64,000 nucleotides of DNA from Clostridia bacterium (GTDB lineage: Bacteria > Bacillota > Clostridia > TANB77 > UBA1234), in NCBI GenBank assembly GCA_017539905.1, contig JAFYBZ010000007.1:248001-312000 (forward strand). The letters run 5' to 3'. Position 1 is the first letter of the stretch, and each line of letters opens with the position of its first letter. The notes beneath the pieces are model-generated. The model searched no databases and was not told the DNA's origin. It worked only from the letters and a program-made list of their open reading frames with translations. A program made the translations under genes and the position numbers. Of the stretch, positions 1-9,744 are shown in pieces.

Positions 1-2987
1 AGAAAAGTATTATTTAATCCATCTTGAATCTCGTTTAGAATTGCATTTAAATCCAAATTATTCATATCAAAATCTGGTTTATAAAAATATGATTTAATGT
101 TGTATAAATAGATAGGCTCTTCTTTGTCTTCATCATATATTGAATAAGCAACTTGTTTTTTAGCATCAAGAGCTCCAATTCTTTTTAGCTCTGGACCAGA
201 GTAATATGTACCAAAGTCACTTTCTTTCCATCTTATTCTGGTAATTGGAATTATTGCGCCTATCTTATTAGATTTATCTAATCCAATCCAACAAATCATA
301 GGTATTCCTTCAGTATTTTTCTTCAAATCATCAGGAATTCTTAAATAGCTTGCTAATTTGTACTCTTTATTGCCAGATTCGCCTGGTTTTCCAAGAGTAA
401 TTGTATTTTTAGAAGAAATGCTATAGTTATTTACATAGTAGAAGTCACAATTTAATTCGTATATTTTTTTATTAATTATTTTGTAATCAATATGTTCTAC
501 GTTATCTTTTTGATCAACTATTTTTATTTTTAAATAAGCAATGTCGCTGTATTTAAATTCTGGCAGTTTAAATGAGAATGTCTTTTTGTTTGTTGTATAT
601 TCTATTTTGTCGTTTTTAAAATCATTTATTGTTATAGTTGCTTCTTTTAAGCCATTTAAAATATCAAAATTAATTGTTACTTTATCTTTTTCATTGCCCA
701 AATTAATTGCGTTTCTCTTTTCATCAGTATCGCCATACATATCAGCATAAGAACTATATATTTCCTGACTTCCGATTTTTATGGTTGTTCTAAATGGATT
801 TGGAATTGAAATATTAGTAACAGCACCCGTTTTTGTGTTTTTAATGCTTACATTTTTTGGTTCTTTTGAACTTTCGTTACCAATAAATGATAGTAATTGT
901 CCTGAACATTCAGAATATTTTCTTGAGTCACTTGTTTCTTCACATTTTATTTCTTTTCCATTAGCATAACCACCATTATAAACTAACACTCTTTGAGATG
1001 GTTTATATGTATTGTTATATGATGTAAAAATATAGTCTTCAAAGTTTTTACCCAAATTAATCGTTAAGTCTTCTTGAATGAACACCAATTCTTCTGACTG
1101 ATACATATCGCTTGAAGATGTATTCTCTAGTGGTTTTTCTTCCTCCGGTTCTTCAATCTCAACCGTTTCTATTACATGCGTGTTATCATTATAATTTGCA
1201 ACCATAAAATGGGTAGCATATTCATCGCCATATTCATCAGTAACAATCCAAGCATCTATATTGTCATACAAAAATTCATATACTCTTCCAAATGTACTAA
1301 ATTTATTGTAATTTGATGCATCTAATTTTTCTGTTCCGTTTACAGTTGGTGAACACATCCAACGCTCAGCATTATTTGTATTAATTGGTTTTTCAAAATT
1401 TGTATCATAATATTTATAAACTGTTGAATTTAGATTGCCATCTATATCATTTGCATTAACCTTGAAAACGTATCCTCCGTAATAATATGTGTCTTCGCAC
1501 CATAAGCCAGGAGTCAAGTATTCCTCATTATTTATAACAATTATTTGTACAACTTCATTCTTTTCGTTTATTCTTACACATACAAAAACTGGTACTCCAT
1601 TACTATACACGCTACCATACTTTAATGAATCAGGAATTTTACATGTTTTTGAAATAGTATAATCTTTGATTTCTTGAATCATAGCTGTACCAAGTTTAAT
1701 TTTCATAGCTCCATTTTCTTCAAAAACTCCATCTGAAAGAACGGAATAGTATTCAGCTTTATACTTTAATAACTCTTTATTATATAAATAGTAGTAATTT
1801 GTGTATTTGTTTCCAAATTCATCAGTTAGTTTAATTTGTAGTGTTACACAATCTCGTTTGTTAAATTCTGGAATAACAATATTAGGATTTGTGTTTAAGA
1901 ATTGTCTAAGTATTGTGCCTGTTTCAGGAGTATTAATATAAATTGTGGCAAGAGCTTCTTTTATTTTGTTACATCCCGAATACTTTATTTCGAAAGACTC
2001 GTTTGCAGAAACCTGATACCAATTTGAAACGTGATCAAAATGCTCAAATGGAACTGTTATTTCAAACGGAACAGGGATTTCCATATTTTTTCTTTCTTTA
2101 TCATTTACATCATAATAAGGAATATGTCCTTCTGGATAATCATCATAACCAAAACGATTTGAATACTCCATATTATACTCATCTCTGCCAGTTTTATGTT
2201 CTTCGTTTTTATATTTTTGATATCCCAAAGATTCAGAGTTGTACATTAAGTGTCTTTGACTTGCTCTATATAAGCCAACAACATATCTTTCCCAATTATC
2301 CCCTAAATCTAAAGTAAGATCTTCTTTGTTAAATTTAAATCCGTCGCCAACTTCTAGGATTAAGTCCTTGTTTTCATTATTGCTGATTGAATTTGAATTA
2401 TATATTAATTGTGATACTTGCGCTCTTGTAAGACTAGCTTTAGGTCTAAATGTACCATCTTCAAATCCTTTTATAAGATTTTTTTCAACTGCAATTGCAA
2501 TATATTTCCTATTGTTTGCAGAAATTGTATTTTTATCTTTAAAAGTATCTAATGTATTAATGTTAAAGCTTGAATTATCCAATTTTAAAGCTTTTACAAG
2601 GGCAACAGCAACATCCTCTCTCATAGCATGTTGATTAGGATAAAATTGATATTTATTGTTGCCTGCGTCATACGATGAAAGATAGTTTGTTGATATTTGA
2701 ATATAATCTTTTGCCCAAAAACTATCTTCTACATCGACAAAAGATTTTTTTGATACATCTTTTAATCCTAAAGCTGTTACTAATATTTTAGAAAACTCTG
2801 CTCTTGTTATTGCATTGTTAGGCTTAAAAGATCCATCTGGATAGCCAGTCAAAATTCCACCTTCGAGCATCTCATTTATTGGTTTGTACGCCCAAAACGA
2901 TTCATCAACATCATTAAAGCTTTTTGCAAAAGAAAATGAAATTGCTAAAACAATAATTACAAGTATTGCAAATATTATCTTTTTCAT
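1..2987 (-). CDS. SLH-domain secreted surface protein (3' end outside window)
   Basis: The reading frame is open from an ATG at 2987, with AAGGAG 9 bases upstream, to the window edge: about 995 residues with no stop, so the C-terminus is missing. The first 22 or so residues are a signal peptide (MKKIIF, a hydrophobic core, then SFA). Three S-layer-homology modules follow within roughly residues 23-205, recognisable by F-DV--SFWA, GYPDGSF-PNN-ITRAEF and GFEDGTFRPKASLTRAQ. SLH modules anchor proteins non-covalently to cell-wall polymers. The rest, from about residue 210, has no family I recognise. It contains two similar halves about 420-430 residues apart (EDLTLDLG and EDLTINLG; KIPDSLK and RIPDDLK). 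An acidic Glu/Pro linker lies near residue 610. Secretion and wall attachment are confident; the role of the repeat domains is unknown. Confidence 0.85.
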   Translation of the reverse strand, partial: MKKIIFAILVIIVLAISFSFAKSFNDVDESFWAYKPINEMLEGGILTGYPDGSFKPNNAITRAEFSKILVTALGLKDVSKKSFVDVEDSFWAKDYIQISTNYLSSYDAGNNKYQFYPNQHAMREDVAVALVKALKLDNSSFNINTLDTFKDKNTISANNRKYIAIAVEKNLIKGFEDGTFRPKASLTRAQVSQLIYNSNSISNNENKDLILEVGDGFKFNKEDLTLDLGDNWERYVVGLYRASQRHLMYNSESLGYQKYKNEEHKTGRDEYNMEYSNRFGYDDYPEGHIPYYDVNDKERKNMEIPVPFEITVPFEHFDHVSNWYQVSANESFEIKYSGCNKIKEALATIYINTPETGTILRQFLNTNPNIVIPEFNKRDCVTLQIKLTDEFGNKYTNYYYLYNKELLKYKAEYYSVLSDGVFEENGAMKIKLGTAMIQEIKDYTISKTCKIPDSLKYGSVYSNGVPVFVCVRINEKNEVVQIIVINNEEYLTPGLWCEDTYYYGGYVFKVNANDIDGNLNSTVYKYYDTNFEKPINTNNAERWMCSPTVNGTEKLDASNYNKFSTFGRVYEFLYDNIDAWIVTDEYGDEYATHFMVANYNDNTHVIETVEIEEPEEEKPLENTSSSDMYQSEELVFIQEDLTINLGKNFEDYIFTSYNNTYKPSQRVLVYNGGYANGKEIKCEETSDSRKYSECSGQLLSFIGNESSKEPKNVSIKNTKTGAVTNISIPNPFRTTIKIGSQEIYSSYADMYGDTDEKRNAINLGNEKDKVTINFDILNGLKEATITINDFKNDKIEYTTNKKTFSFKLPEFKYSDIAYLKIKIVDQKDNVEHIDYKIINKKIYELNCDFYYVNNYSISSKNTITLGKPGESGNKEYKLASYLRIPDDLKKNTEGIPMICWIGLDKSNKIGAIIPITRIRWKESDFGTYYSGPELKRIGALDAKKQVAYSIYDEDKEEPIYLYNIKSYFYKPDFDMNNLDLNAILNEIQDGLNNTF

Positions 2988-3000
2988 TTGTATTCTCCTT

Positions 3001-3882
3001 TTATAATTCGATATTCAATATTTCTAGTATTCTTGATAATTCATCTTGTGAAAAATACTCAATTATAATTTTACCCTTACTCTTTGTTTGTGCATTTAAT
3101 GTAACCTTTGTACCAAGCGCATCTTTCAACTTGTTTTCAATATCCTTAGTAATTATTTCAAATTTTCCTTTAGTCTTTGATGGCTTTTTTACCTTCTTTC
3201 CAGTCTTAACATCTTTTGCATAACTTTCAGCATCTCTAACATTCATATCGAAGTTAATTATATCTAATGCAAATTTGTATTGCTTTTCTGGGTTGGAAAT
3301 AGAAGCAATGCTTCTGGCGTGTCCTTCTGAAATTTGACCCATTTCAATCATTTCTTGAACTCTTTCATCAAGATTTAAAATTCTCAATGTATTTGCAATT
3401 GAACTTCTGCTTTTACCAAGAGTTTTAGAGATTTCCTCTTGAGTCATTTTATGATCAGTCATAAGCTCTTTAATTGCCTTTGCAGTTTCAATTGGATTTA
3501 AATTCTGTCTTTGAATATTTTCAATTAAAGAAACTTCTCTTGTTTTTTTGTCATCGTATTCTCTAATAATTGCAGGAATTGATTTTAACCCTGCTTTTTT
3601 AGAAGCTCTCCATCTACGTTCACCAGCAATTATTTGATAATAATTATCTTTTTTTGTGACGATAATTGGTTGAATAACTCCATGCTCTTTTATAGAATCA
3701 GCAAGTTCAACTAATTTATCATTATCAAAATTCTTACGTGGCTGATTGATGTTTGGCTCAACCTCGTTAATTTTTAATTCTACTACTGCATCCTTTGAGT
3801 CAGTAGATAGAATATCAACGTTTACATTTGATGGAAACAAGGCATCCAAGCCTTTTCCAAGTCCGCCTTTAGCATTTGCCAT
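3001..3882 (-). CDS. parB: Chromosome-partitioning protein ParB/Spo0J
   Basis: This 293-residue protein has the ParB order: an N-terminal segment (KGGLGKGLDALF), the nuclease-like CTP-binding domain with the GERRWRA motif near residue 90, a helix-turn-helix near 143-165 (MTQEEISKTLGKSRSSIANTL), and a basic linker before a C-terminal dimerisation domain. ParB loads on parS sites, spreads as a CTP-dependent clamp and recruits condensin near the origin. It lies 33 bases downstream of parA on the same strand, and three parS-like sites are nearby. The start has GGAGG at good spacing. The gene order and motifs fit Spo0J better than its paralogue Noc. Confidence 0.95.
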   Translation of the reverse strand: MANAKGGLGKGLDALFPSNVNVDILSTDSKDAVVELKINEVEPNINQPRKNFDNDKLVELADSIKEHGVIQPIIVTKKDNYYQIIAGERRWRASKKAGLKSIPAIIREYDDKKTREVSLIENIQRQNLNPIETAKAIKELMTDHKMTQEEISKTLGKSRSSIANTLRILNLDERVQEMIEMGQISEGHARSIASISNPEKQYKFALDIINFDMNVRDAESYAKDVKTGKKVKKPSKTKGKFEIITKDIENKLKDALGTKVTLNAQTKSKGKIIIEYFSQDELSRILEILNIEL

Positions 3883-3915
3883 TTTAATACCTCCATAATT
3901 TTGTTAGTGTACTAA

Positions 3916-4683
3916 TTATTTTTCTTTGTTGTGTTTTATTACTTCTTTTGCAAGATTTATATATGCAACAGATCCTTTCGAATTCTTGTCATACATTGAA
4001 ATTGGAAGTCCATAACTAGGAGCTTCACTTAATTTAACATTTCTAGGAATTATTGTTCTATATACTTTATTTTTAAAATATTTTTTTACTTCCTCAATAA
4101 CTTGTATAGATAGTCTTGTACGAGCATCAAACATAGTTAAAGCAACGCCTTCAATTTCTAAATTTTTATTAAGTCTTTTTTGTACTAAATCTATTGTACT
4201 CATAAGTTGTCCCAAACCTTCTAAAGCATAGTATTCACATTGAATTGGAACTAATACAGAATCGGCGGCAGTAAGCGCATTCAATGTAACTAATCCTAAA
4301 GATGGAGGACAGTCAATTATAATATAATCATATAAATGTTTAATTTTATCTATTGCTTCTTTTAATTTTTTTTCACGTGAAACAATTGGAACCAATTGAA
4401 TCTCAGCGCCAGCTAAATTAATATTTGAAGCAACAACAGAAAGATTTGGAACAGAGCTTTCTTGTAAACAATCTACAATATCAGTTCCAGACATAATTAC
4501 ATCATATGTTGATTTATCAACTTCTTTAGATGCTCCAACACCAGAAGTTGCATTTCCTTGAGGATCAGCATCAATTAAAAGAACTAATTTTTTTTGAAGT
4601 GCTAAGCATGCACTTAAATTAACTGCAGTTGTAGTTTTTCCAACTCCACCTTTTTGATTGGCAATTGCAATTACTTTACCCAT
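3916..4683 (-). CDS. parA: Chromosome-partitioning ATPase ParA/Soj
   Basis: This 255-residue protein begins [23 protein letters not shown], the deviant Walker A motif (KGGVGKTT) of ParA/MinD ATPases. It continues with the Walker A' aspartate region ([13 protein letters not shown]) and Walker B ([11 protein letters not shown], near residue 120). ParA forms ATP-dependent dimers on DNA and works with ParB in origin segregation and in control of DnaA. Its length is typical. GGAGG precedes the ATG. It sits just downstream of the rsmG terminator, so the parA-parB pair is probably transcribed from its own start in the 157-base gap before it. A parS-like site lies inside this coding sequence. Confidence 0.96.
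   Translation of the reverse strand: MGKVIAIANQKGGVGKTTTAVNLSACLALQKKLVLLIDADPQGNATSGVGASKEVDKSTYDVIMSGTDIVDCLQESSVPNLSVVASNINLAGAEIQLVPIVSREKKLKEAIDKIKHLYDYIIIDCPPSLGLVTLNALTAADSVLVPIQCEYYALEGLGQLMSTIDLVQKRLNKNLEIEGVALTMFDARTRLSIQVIEEVKKYFKNKVYRTIIPRNVKLSEAPSYGLPISMYDKNSKGSVAYINLAKEVIKHNKEK
4369..4384. promoter_or_regulatory. parS-like site inside parA
   Basis: The 16 bases read TTTTTCACGTGAAACA. They match the Firmicutes parS consensus TGTTTCACGTGAAACA at 15 of 16 positions, including the central CACGTG. This would be a ParB nucleation site. In Bacillus a parS site also lies within the partition genes. Two further copies lie at 5565 and 7480. Confidence 0.8.
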
Positions 4684-4803
4684 TTTTTTCCTCCGTAATT
4701 TTTCTTAAAATCTATAAAAATTATATAGATTTATACATATTTATGCAAGCGAACATTTTAAAAAATGGTATGGCTTTGTAAACATAATTTTGAGGCTAAA
4801 AAT

Positions 4804-4832
4804 AACCTGCTTATGTTTTGATAGAGCAGGTT
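4804..4832 (-). terminator. Terminator after rsmG
   Basis: A perfect 8-bp stem (AACCTGCT/AGCAGGTT) with a 13-base loop is followed on the minus strand by ATTTTTAG. It begins 9 bases beyond the rsmG stop codon and separates the mnmE-mnmG-rsmG transcript from parA-parB. Confidence 0.8.
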
Positions 4833-4840
4833 AAATAGCT

Positions 4841-5548
4841 TTATAAAGGTTTTCTTTCAGGAGTTCCAGCTTTACGAGGATATGCTTTTGGAGTTGATTC
4901 TACTTTTTTTATAATTATAATCGTACGTTCTATATCAGATTCAGGTAGGGTAAAAGTTTCAATTTTATCAATTACACTGCCCAATTGATTTATAGCATTT
5001 TTAGCATTATCGATTTCTTCTTGCGCATTTCCTGCTTTCATACATATAAAAATTCCACCAACCTTAACAAATGGAAGACAAAATTCTGAAAGAGTTGCTA
5101 AATTTGCAACGGCTCTTGCGGTGGCAACATCAAATTTTTCACGATATTGATTATTAATACCAAATTCTTCAGCACGTCCATGTACTGTTTTCACATTATC
5201 TAGTTTTAAACAATTAATTAAGCTGTTTAAAAAATTAATTCTTTTGTTAAGAGAATCAAGAAGAGTTAAATCAATATCATCTCTAATTATCTTGACAGGA
5301 ACTCCCGGAAATCCGGCTCCTGTTCCAACATCAATAATTGAAGCATTGTTTGAAACATACTTTTCAATCATACAAGAATCAATAAAATGCTTTAACAACA
5401 CATCATTTTCATCAGTAATGGTTGTTAAATTTGTTTTATTGTTCCACTCAATTAAAAGATTAAAATAAGTTTCAAATTTTTCAAAGTTCGATTCAGATAA
5501 TTCTATGTTAATTTTTTTAAACAAGTCTTTTGCAAATTCAAAATTCAT
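4841..5548 (-). CDS. rsmG: 16S rRNA (guanine527-N7)-methyltransferase RsmG
   Basis: RsmG (GidB) methylates N7 of G527 in 16S rRNA using SAM. The protein shows the family motif I (IIDVGTGAGFPGVPVKI, near residues 75-91), LLDSLNKRINFL and the ATARAVANL segment. I chose the second Met (MNFEFAKD, 235 residues), because GGAG sits 6 bases before it. An ATG four codons upstream has no such site. A parS-like site lies just upstream. The order mnmE-mnmG-rsmG-parA-parB is the classical near-origin cluster of Firmicutes. A terminator follows the gene. Confidence 0.95.
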   Translation of the reverse strand: MNFEFAKDLFKKINIELSESNFEKFETYFNLLIEWNNKTNLTTITDENDVLLKHFIDSCMIEKYVSNNASIIDVGTGAGFPGVPVKIIRDDIDLTLLDSLNKRINFLNSLINCLKLDNVKTVHGRAEEFGINNQYREKFDVATARAVANLATLSEFCLPFVKVGGIFICMKAGNAQEEIDNAKNAINQLGSVIDKIETFTLPESDIERTIIIIKKVESTPKAYPRKAGTPERKPL

Positions 5549-5564
5549 AACTAACTCCATTTAA

Positions 5565-5580
5565 TGTTTCACATGAAACA
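5565..5580. promoter_or_regulatory. parS-like site between mnmG and rsmG
   Basis: TGTTTCACATGAAACA matches the parS consensus at 15 of 16 positions, with A replacing G in the centre. It fills nearly the whole gap between the mnmG stop and the rsmG start. Confidence 0.85.
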
Positions 5581-7458
5581 TTATTCTTTTTCTTTTTCGT
5601 GTAAATAAATTAATAATACAGAAATATCAGCAGGCGAGATACCTGATATTCTTGACGCTTGACCGATATTATCAGGTTTAAATTTATTTAATTTTTGTCT
5701 AGCTTCTATTCTAATTCCTTGAAGTTTTTCATAATCAATATCTTTAGGTAGTTTCTTTTCTTCTAATTTTTTAAAACTTAAGATTTGCTCTTCTTGTAGT
5801 TTAATATAACCTTCGTATTTTATCTCAATATTTACTTCTTCTTTTTCTTGTTTAGTTAAATTAGGACGATCTAAATCAATTGGAGATAATTTATCATAAT
5901 CTAACTCTGTTCTTTTTATTAAATCTGACATTTTAACACCATTTGAAATAGGAGTAGTGTCATATTTTTTTAGCAAATCATTAACATCATCAGTTGGCTT
6001 TACTGTAAGGTTTTTTATACGATTAATCTCATTTTCTATGTTTTTATATTTATTAACAAATCTATCATATCTATCTTTTGATATTAATCCAATATGGTAG
6101 CCAATAGGGGTAAGACGCTTATCCGCATTGTCTTGACGTAATAAAAGTCTATATTCTGCTCTTGAAGTCATCATTCTATAAGGTTCATTGGTTCCTTTTG
6201 TTACCAAATCATCAATTAAAACGCCTATATATCCTTGTGATCTATCTAAAATCAAAGGTTCATTTCCTTTGATCTTTTGTGCGGCGTTGATTCCAGCAAT
6301 CAAGCCTTGTGCCGCAGCTTCTTCATATCCAGAAGAACCATTTACTTGGCCTGCAAAGAATAATCCATCGATATTCTTATATTCTAGACTTAATTTTAAA
6401 TTTGTAGAATCAATACAATCGTATTCAATTGCATATGCAGTTCTCGTAAATTCGCAATTTTCCAGGCCTGGAACAGTTCTATACAAAGCAATTTGTACAT
6501 CTTCAGGTAGAGAAGAAGACATACCCTGAATGTACATTTCTTCAGTATTTTCTCCTAAAGGTTCAACAAATATTTGATGTCTTTCTTTATCAGCAAACCT
6601 GACAACTTTATCTTCAATTGATGGACAGTATCTAGGGCCAACGCCAACTATTTCACCACCAAATAGAGGAGAACGATGTAGATTTTTTCTTATAATATCA
6701 TGCGTTTTCTCGTTGGTATAAGTTAAATAGCAATCTCTTTGTTCTTTTTCAATTGGTTCATCTTCAAAAGAAAACATTTCTATTTCTTTATCACCAGGTT
6801 GAACTTCCATCTTTGAATAATCTATTGTTCTACTATTAATTCTAGCAGGAGTTCCTGTTTTAAATCTTCTAGTTTCAATACCTAATTCATTTAGACTTTG
6901 CGTAAGAAAATTGGCTGGAAATACACCATCTGGGCCACTTTCATAAGATGATTCTCCTATAAAGATTTTTCCTCTCAAATATGTTCCTGAGCATAGAATC
7001 ACACATTTACACTCATATTCAGCACCGGTTCTTGTAACAACAGAATGAATTTTGTTGTCAACAACATTGTATTTAACAATTTCTGCTTGTTTTACATCAA
7101 GATTTTCTTGTAATTCTAATTTATGCTTCATCAAAGCAGAGTAGGCACGTCTATCCGCTTGTGCTCTCAAAGAATAAACCGCAGGACCTTTTGAAGTATT
7201 TAGCATTTTCATTTGAATAAAAGTCTTATCTATATTTTTTCCCATTTCACCGCCTAAAGCGTCTATTTCTTTAACAAGATGACCTTTAGATGTTCCTCCA
7301 ATATGCGGATTACATGGCATATTAGCGATTGTGTCCATATTAATCGTAAAAATACATGTTTTCATTCCAAGACGACTTGAAGCAAGGGCAGCCTCACATC
7401 CAGCATGGCCTGCCCCTATAACTATAACATCATATTTTCCGGCTTTATATGTTGTCAT
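5581..7458 (-). CDS. mnmG: tRNA uridine-34 modification enzyme MnmG
   Basis: MnmG (GidA), with MnmE, installs the (carboxymethyl)aminomethyl group at C5 of wobble uridine-34 in tRNAs reading two-codon boxes, using FAD and methylene-tetrahydrofolate. The 625-residue length is normal. The FAD-binding motif [14 protein letters not shown] lies at residues 11-24. The family signatures [16 protein letters not shown] (about 48-63) and [11 protein letters not shown] (near 275) are present. The C-terminus carries the helical MnmE-binding region ([14 protein letters not shown]). AAAGGAAC precedes the ATG. The gene sits directly downstream of mnmE with a parS site between them, so the two partners are co-transcribed. 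Confidence 0.97.
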   Translation of the reverse strand: MTTYKAGKYDVIVIGAGHAGCEAALASSRLGMKTCIFTINMDTIANMPCNPHIGGTSKGHLVKEIDALGGEMGKNIDKTFIQMKMLNTSKGPAVYSLRAQADRRAYSALMKHKLELQENLDVKQAEIVKYNVVDNKIHSVVTRTGAEYECKCVILCSGTYLRGKIFIGESSYESGPDGVFPANFLTQSLNELGIETRRFKTGTPARINSRTIDYSKMEVQPGDKEIEMFSFEDEPIEKEQRDCYLTYTNEKTHDIIRKNLHRSPLFGGEIVGVGPRYCPSIEDKVVRFADKERHQIFVEPLGENTEEMYIQGMSSSLPEDVQIALYRTVPGLENCEFTRTAYAIEYDCIDSTNLKLSLEYKNIDGLFFAGQVNGSSGYEEAAAQGLIAGINAAQKIKGNEPLILDRSQGYIGVLIDDLVTKGTNEPYRMMTSRAEYRLLLRQDNADKRLTPIGYHIGLISKDRYDRFVNKYKNIENEINRIKNLTVKPTDDVNDLLKKYDTTPISNGVKMSDLIKRTELDYDKLSPIDLDRPNLTKQEKEEVNIEIKYEGYIKLQEEQILSFKKLEEKKLPKDIDYEKLQGIRIEARQKLNKFKPDNIGQASRISGISPADISVLLIYLHEKEKE

Positions 7459-7479
7459 TTTAATAGTTCCTTTCTATAT

Positions 7480-7495
7480 TGTTTCACGTGAAACT
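7480..7495. promoter_or_regulatory. parS-like site between mnmE and mnmG
   Basis: TGTTTCACGTGAAACT matches the parS consensus at 15 of 16 positions; only the last base differs. It lies in the 41-base gap between mnmE and mnmG. Confidence 0.88.
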
Positions 7496-7499
7496 TTCC

Positions 7500-8855
7500 T
7501 TATTTCCCTAGGCAAAACTTGGCAAATATGCCATTAATAATATCTTCTGAAACATTGTCTCCGAGGATTTCTCCTAGAAAACTAATTCCGTTTTGGATAT
7601 CAATTGAAAGCATGTCTAAAGGAACTCCTTTTTTGCAAGAAGACAATACATTATTAAATGCATCAATTGTTTTATCAATAGCTTCTTTATGCCTTTTGTT
7701 TGTTATAACAAGACTATTTGACATGTCTATTTCAGATTTAACATATTTATCTACTATTTTGTCCAAAAGTTCAGTAATGCCTTTGTTTTCTTTTGCTGAA
7801 ATAAGCATCATTTCGTCATTATTAGTATATTTATATAGCATTTCATTGATAGTTTCATTTACATCGGACTTGTTGATTAAAACAAATTTTGTTTTGTTTT
7901 CGAGAGAGGTGAGAAGATCAATATCATCTTTAGTGATTTGGCTTGAATTATCTATCAATAATAGAACCAAATCAGCATTATCTATTGCTTGTTTACTCTT
8001 CTCAACACCTATATTTTCAACTAAATCAGCCGTTTCATGTATTCCGGCAGTATCAATAATATTTAAAACAACTCCTTTATGAATAATTGATTCTTCAATA
8101 GTATCTCTTGTAGTACCTGCAACATTGGTAACAATAGCTCTTTCTTCTTTTAAAAGTCTGTTTAAAAGTGAAGATTTTCCAACATTGGGCTTTCCTACAA
8201 TTGCTATATTTATACCTTCTTTAATAATTTTACCTTCTTCATAAGAATCAGATAAATAGCATAGTTCATTAACTGCTTTTTCTATGCTTTTTGTCACTTT
8301 TTCACGACTAATCTCTTCAATATCGTACTCTGGATAGTCCACATTTGCCTCTAAATCGACTAAAACATCAATTATGCTGGTTTTTATATTTCTAATTTTA
8401 TTTCCCAAGTCTCCTTCTAATTGTTTGATAGAAGTCTTGTTCTCGGCTTTTGTCTTACTGTTTATTAAATCAACAACCGCTTCTGCTTGAGAAAGATCTA
8501 TTTTGCCATTTAAAAAGGCTCTTTTGGTAAATTCACCTGCTTCTGCTAAAACAGCTCCATTCTTTAATAAAAGCTCTAAAATGCGCTCTACAACAAGCAT
8601 TCCGCCATGAGTATTTACCTCAACAATATCTTCACCAGTATATGAATTTGGAGCTTTAAAATATGAAACTAAAACTTCATCTATTAATTCATCATTGTCG
8701 TAAATTTTGCCATAAACAATAGTATTTGGTTCAAAATCAGTATGTTTTGATTTAAATATCTTTTTTACTATATCAAGCGATTTTTCACCACTCATACGTA
8801 CAATTCCAATTCCGCCATGTCCTATCGGAGTAGAGATTGCGGCTATAGTGTTCAT
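7500..8855 (-). CDS. mnmE: tRNA modification GTPase MnmE
   Basis: MnmE (TrmE) is the GTPase partner of MnmG. The 451-residue protein has an N-terminal folate-binding domain (IAAISTPIGHGGIGIVRMSG), a helical domain, and an inserted G domain at about 215-380. That domain shows G1 (GKPNVGKSSLLN), G2 (TTRDTIEE), G3 (DTAGI) and G4 (NKSD). It ends with the catalytic cysteine motif FCLGK, as the family requires. AAAGGAGATG lies before the ATG. It heads the mnmE-mnmG-rsmG unit, 78 bases beyond the khpB stop. Confidence 0.97.
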   Translation of the reverse strand: MNTIAAISTPIGHGGIGIVRMSGEKSLDIVKKIFKSKHTDFEPNTIVYGKIYDNDELIDEVLVSYFKAPNSYTGEDIVEVNTHGGMLVVERILELLLKNGAVLAEAGEFTKRAFLNGKIDLSQAEAVVDLINSKTKAENKTSIKQLEGDLGNKIRNIKTSIIDVLVDLEANVDYPEYDIEEISREKVTKSIEKAVNELCYLSDSYEEGKIIKEGINIAIVGKPNVGKSSLLNRLLKEERAIVTNVAGTTRDTIEESIIHKGVVLNIIDTAGIHETADLVENIGVEKSKQAIDNADLVLLLIDNSSQITKDDIDLLTSLENKTKFVLINKSDVNETINEMLYKYTNNDEMMLISAKENKGITELLDKIVDKYVKSEIDMSNSLVITNKRHKEAIDKTIDAFNNVLSSCKKGVPLDMLSIDIQNGISFLGEILGDNVSEDIINGIFAKFCLGK

Positions 8856-8933
8856 ATTTTCATCTCCTTTCGTGAAATTTACATAATTATATCATAAAAT
8901 AACCCCAAATCAATGATTTGAGGCTATTTTTTA

Positions 8934-9641
8934 TTATTTTAATGAAATAACTACTTTTCTGTATGGTTCTTCGCCAACGCTATGAGTAGTAACCTTTGGA
9001 TGGTTTTGAAGAGCTGTATGAATTGCTTTTCTCTCAAATGCTGTCATAGGTTCAAATGTGTAGCTTTTCTTCTTTTTAACAACTATATCTGCTTCTTTTA
9101 AGGCAAGTCCTTTCAAGCTATTTGCTCTTTTTTCTCTATAATTTTCTGAATCAAATACTAATCTAATTCTAGAATTGCTATCCTTATTCACTAAGGCACC
9201 TACAAATGTTTGAAGCGCTTCTAAAGTTTCACCTCTATATCCAATAATTAGACCTGTGCCTTCGCCTGAGATAGTAATATATATAATGCCTTTTTCATAC
9301 TTGAAATCATGTTTTAATTCAAGATTCATGCTCTTATAATACTCTTTAAGAAATGTATCAATTTTTTCTTCTGCTTTTTTAATTGTTTCTTCGTCTAATT
9401 CAACGATTTCCTTTTCTTCATGTACTTCACCATAGTTGTTATTAGCTTTACTATGAGTTTTTTCAGTGATTAATAGTTTTACTTGTCTTGGCTCTAATAT
9501 GCTAAAAAAAGATTTTTTTGTTTGGCTAGCATCTTTGATTATTTCAATATTTACATCATCTTCTGTAAGACCAATTTGCTCTAAACCATTTTTTAATGCT
9601 TCATCATATGTTTTACCAATGCTTTCAACAACTTTTGCCAT
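8934..9641 (-). CDS. khpB: RNA-binding protein KhpB/Jag (SpoIIIJ-associated)
   Basis: This 235-residue protein has the Jag order: an N-terminal Jag-N domain (MAKVVESIGKTYDEALKNGL), a type II KH domain near residues 110-175 (GLIIGYRGETLEALQ) and a C-terminal R3H-type domain (MTAFERKAIHTAL-NHP). KhpB binds RNA and influences cell elongation and division in Gram-positive bacteria. I start it at 9641, where AAGGAGG lies 6 bases upstream. The longer frame to 9767 has no ribosome site and overlaps the preceding gene. jag normally follows yidC directly. Here three membrane-protein genes separate the two. Confidence 0.93.
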   Translation of the reverse strand: MAKVVESIGKTYDEALKNGLEQIGLTEDDVNIEIIKDASQTKKSFFSILEPRQVKLLITEKTHSKANNNYGEVHEEKEIVELDEETIKKAEEKIDTFLKEYYKSMNLELKHDFKYEKGIIYITISGEGTGLIIGYRGETLEALQTFVGALVNKDSNSRIRLVFDSENYREKRANSLKGLALKEADIVVKKKKSYTFEPMTAFERKAIHTALQNHPKVTTHSVGEEPYRKVVISLK

Positions 9642-9744
9642 ATTATCCTCCTTTATATTAAGCCTAAAATAGGCTGATTTACAAACGTCGCCATATATGA
9701 TACTACAAAAACAGCTATATTTCAATATAAAGAGAATATAATTG

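Noticed and set aside
541-2634. Several rightward open frames of 60-125 residues at the left end
   Set aside because: They are antisense to the long SLH-protein frame, lack ribosome sites and have low-complexity Phe/Leu-rich translations typical of shadows in AT-rich DNA.
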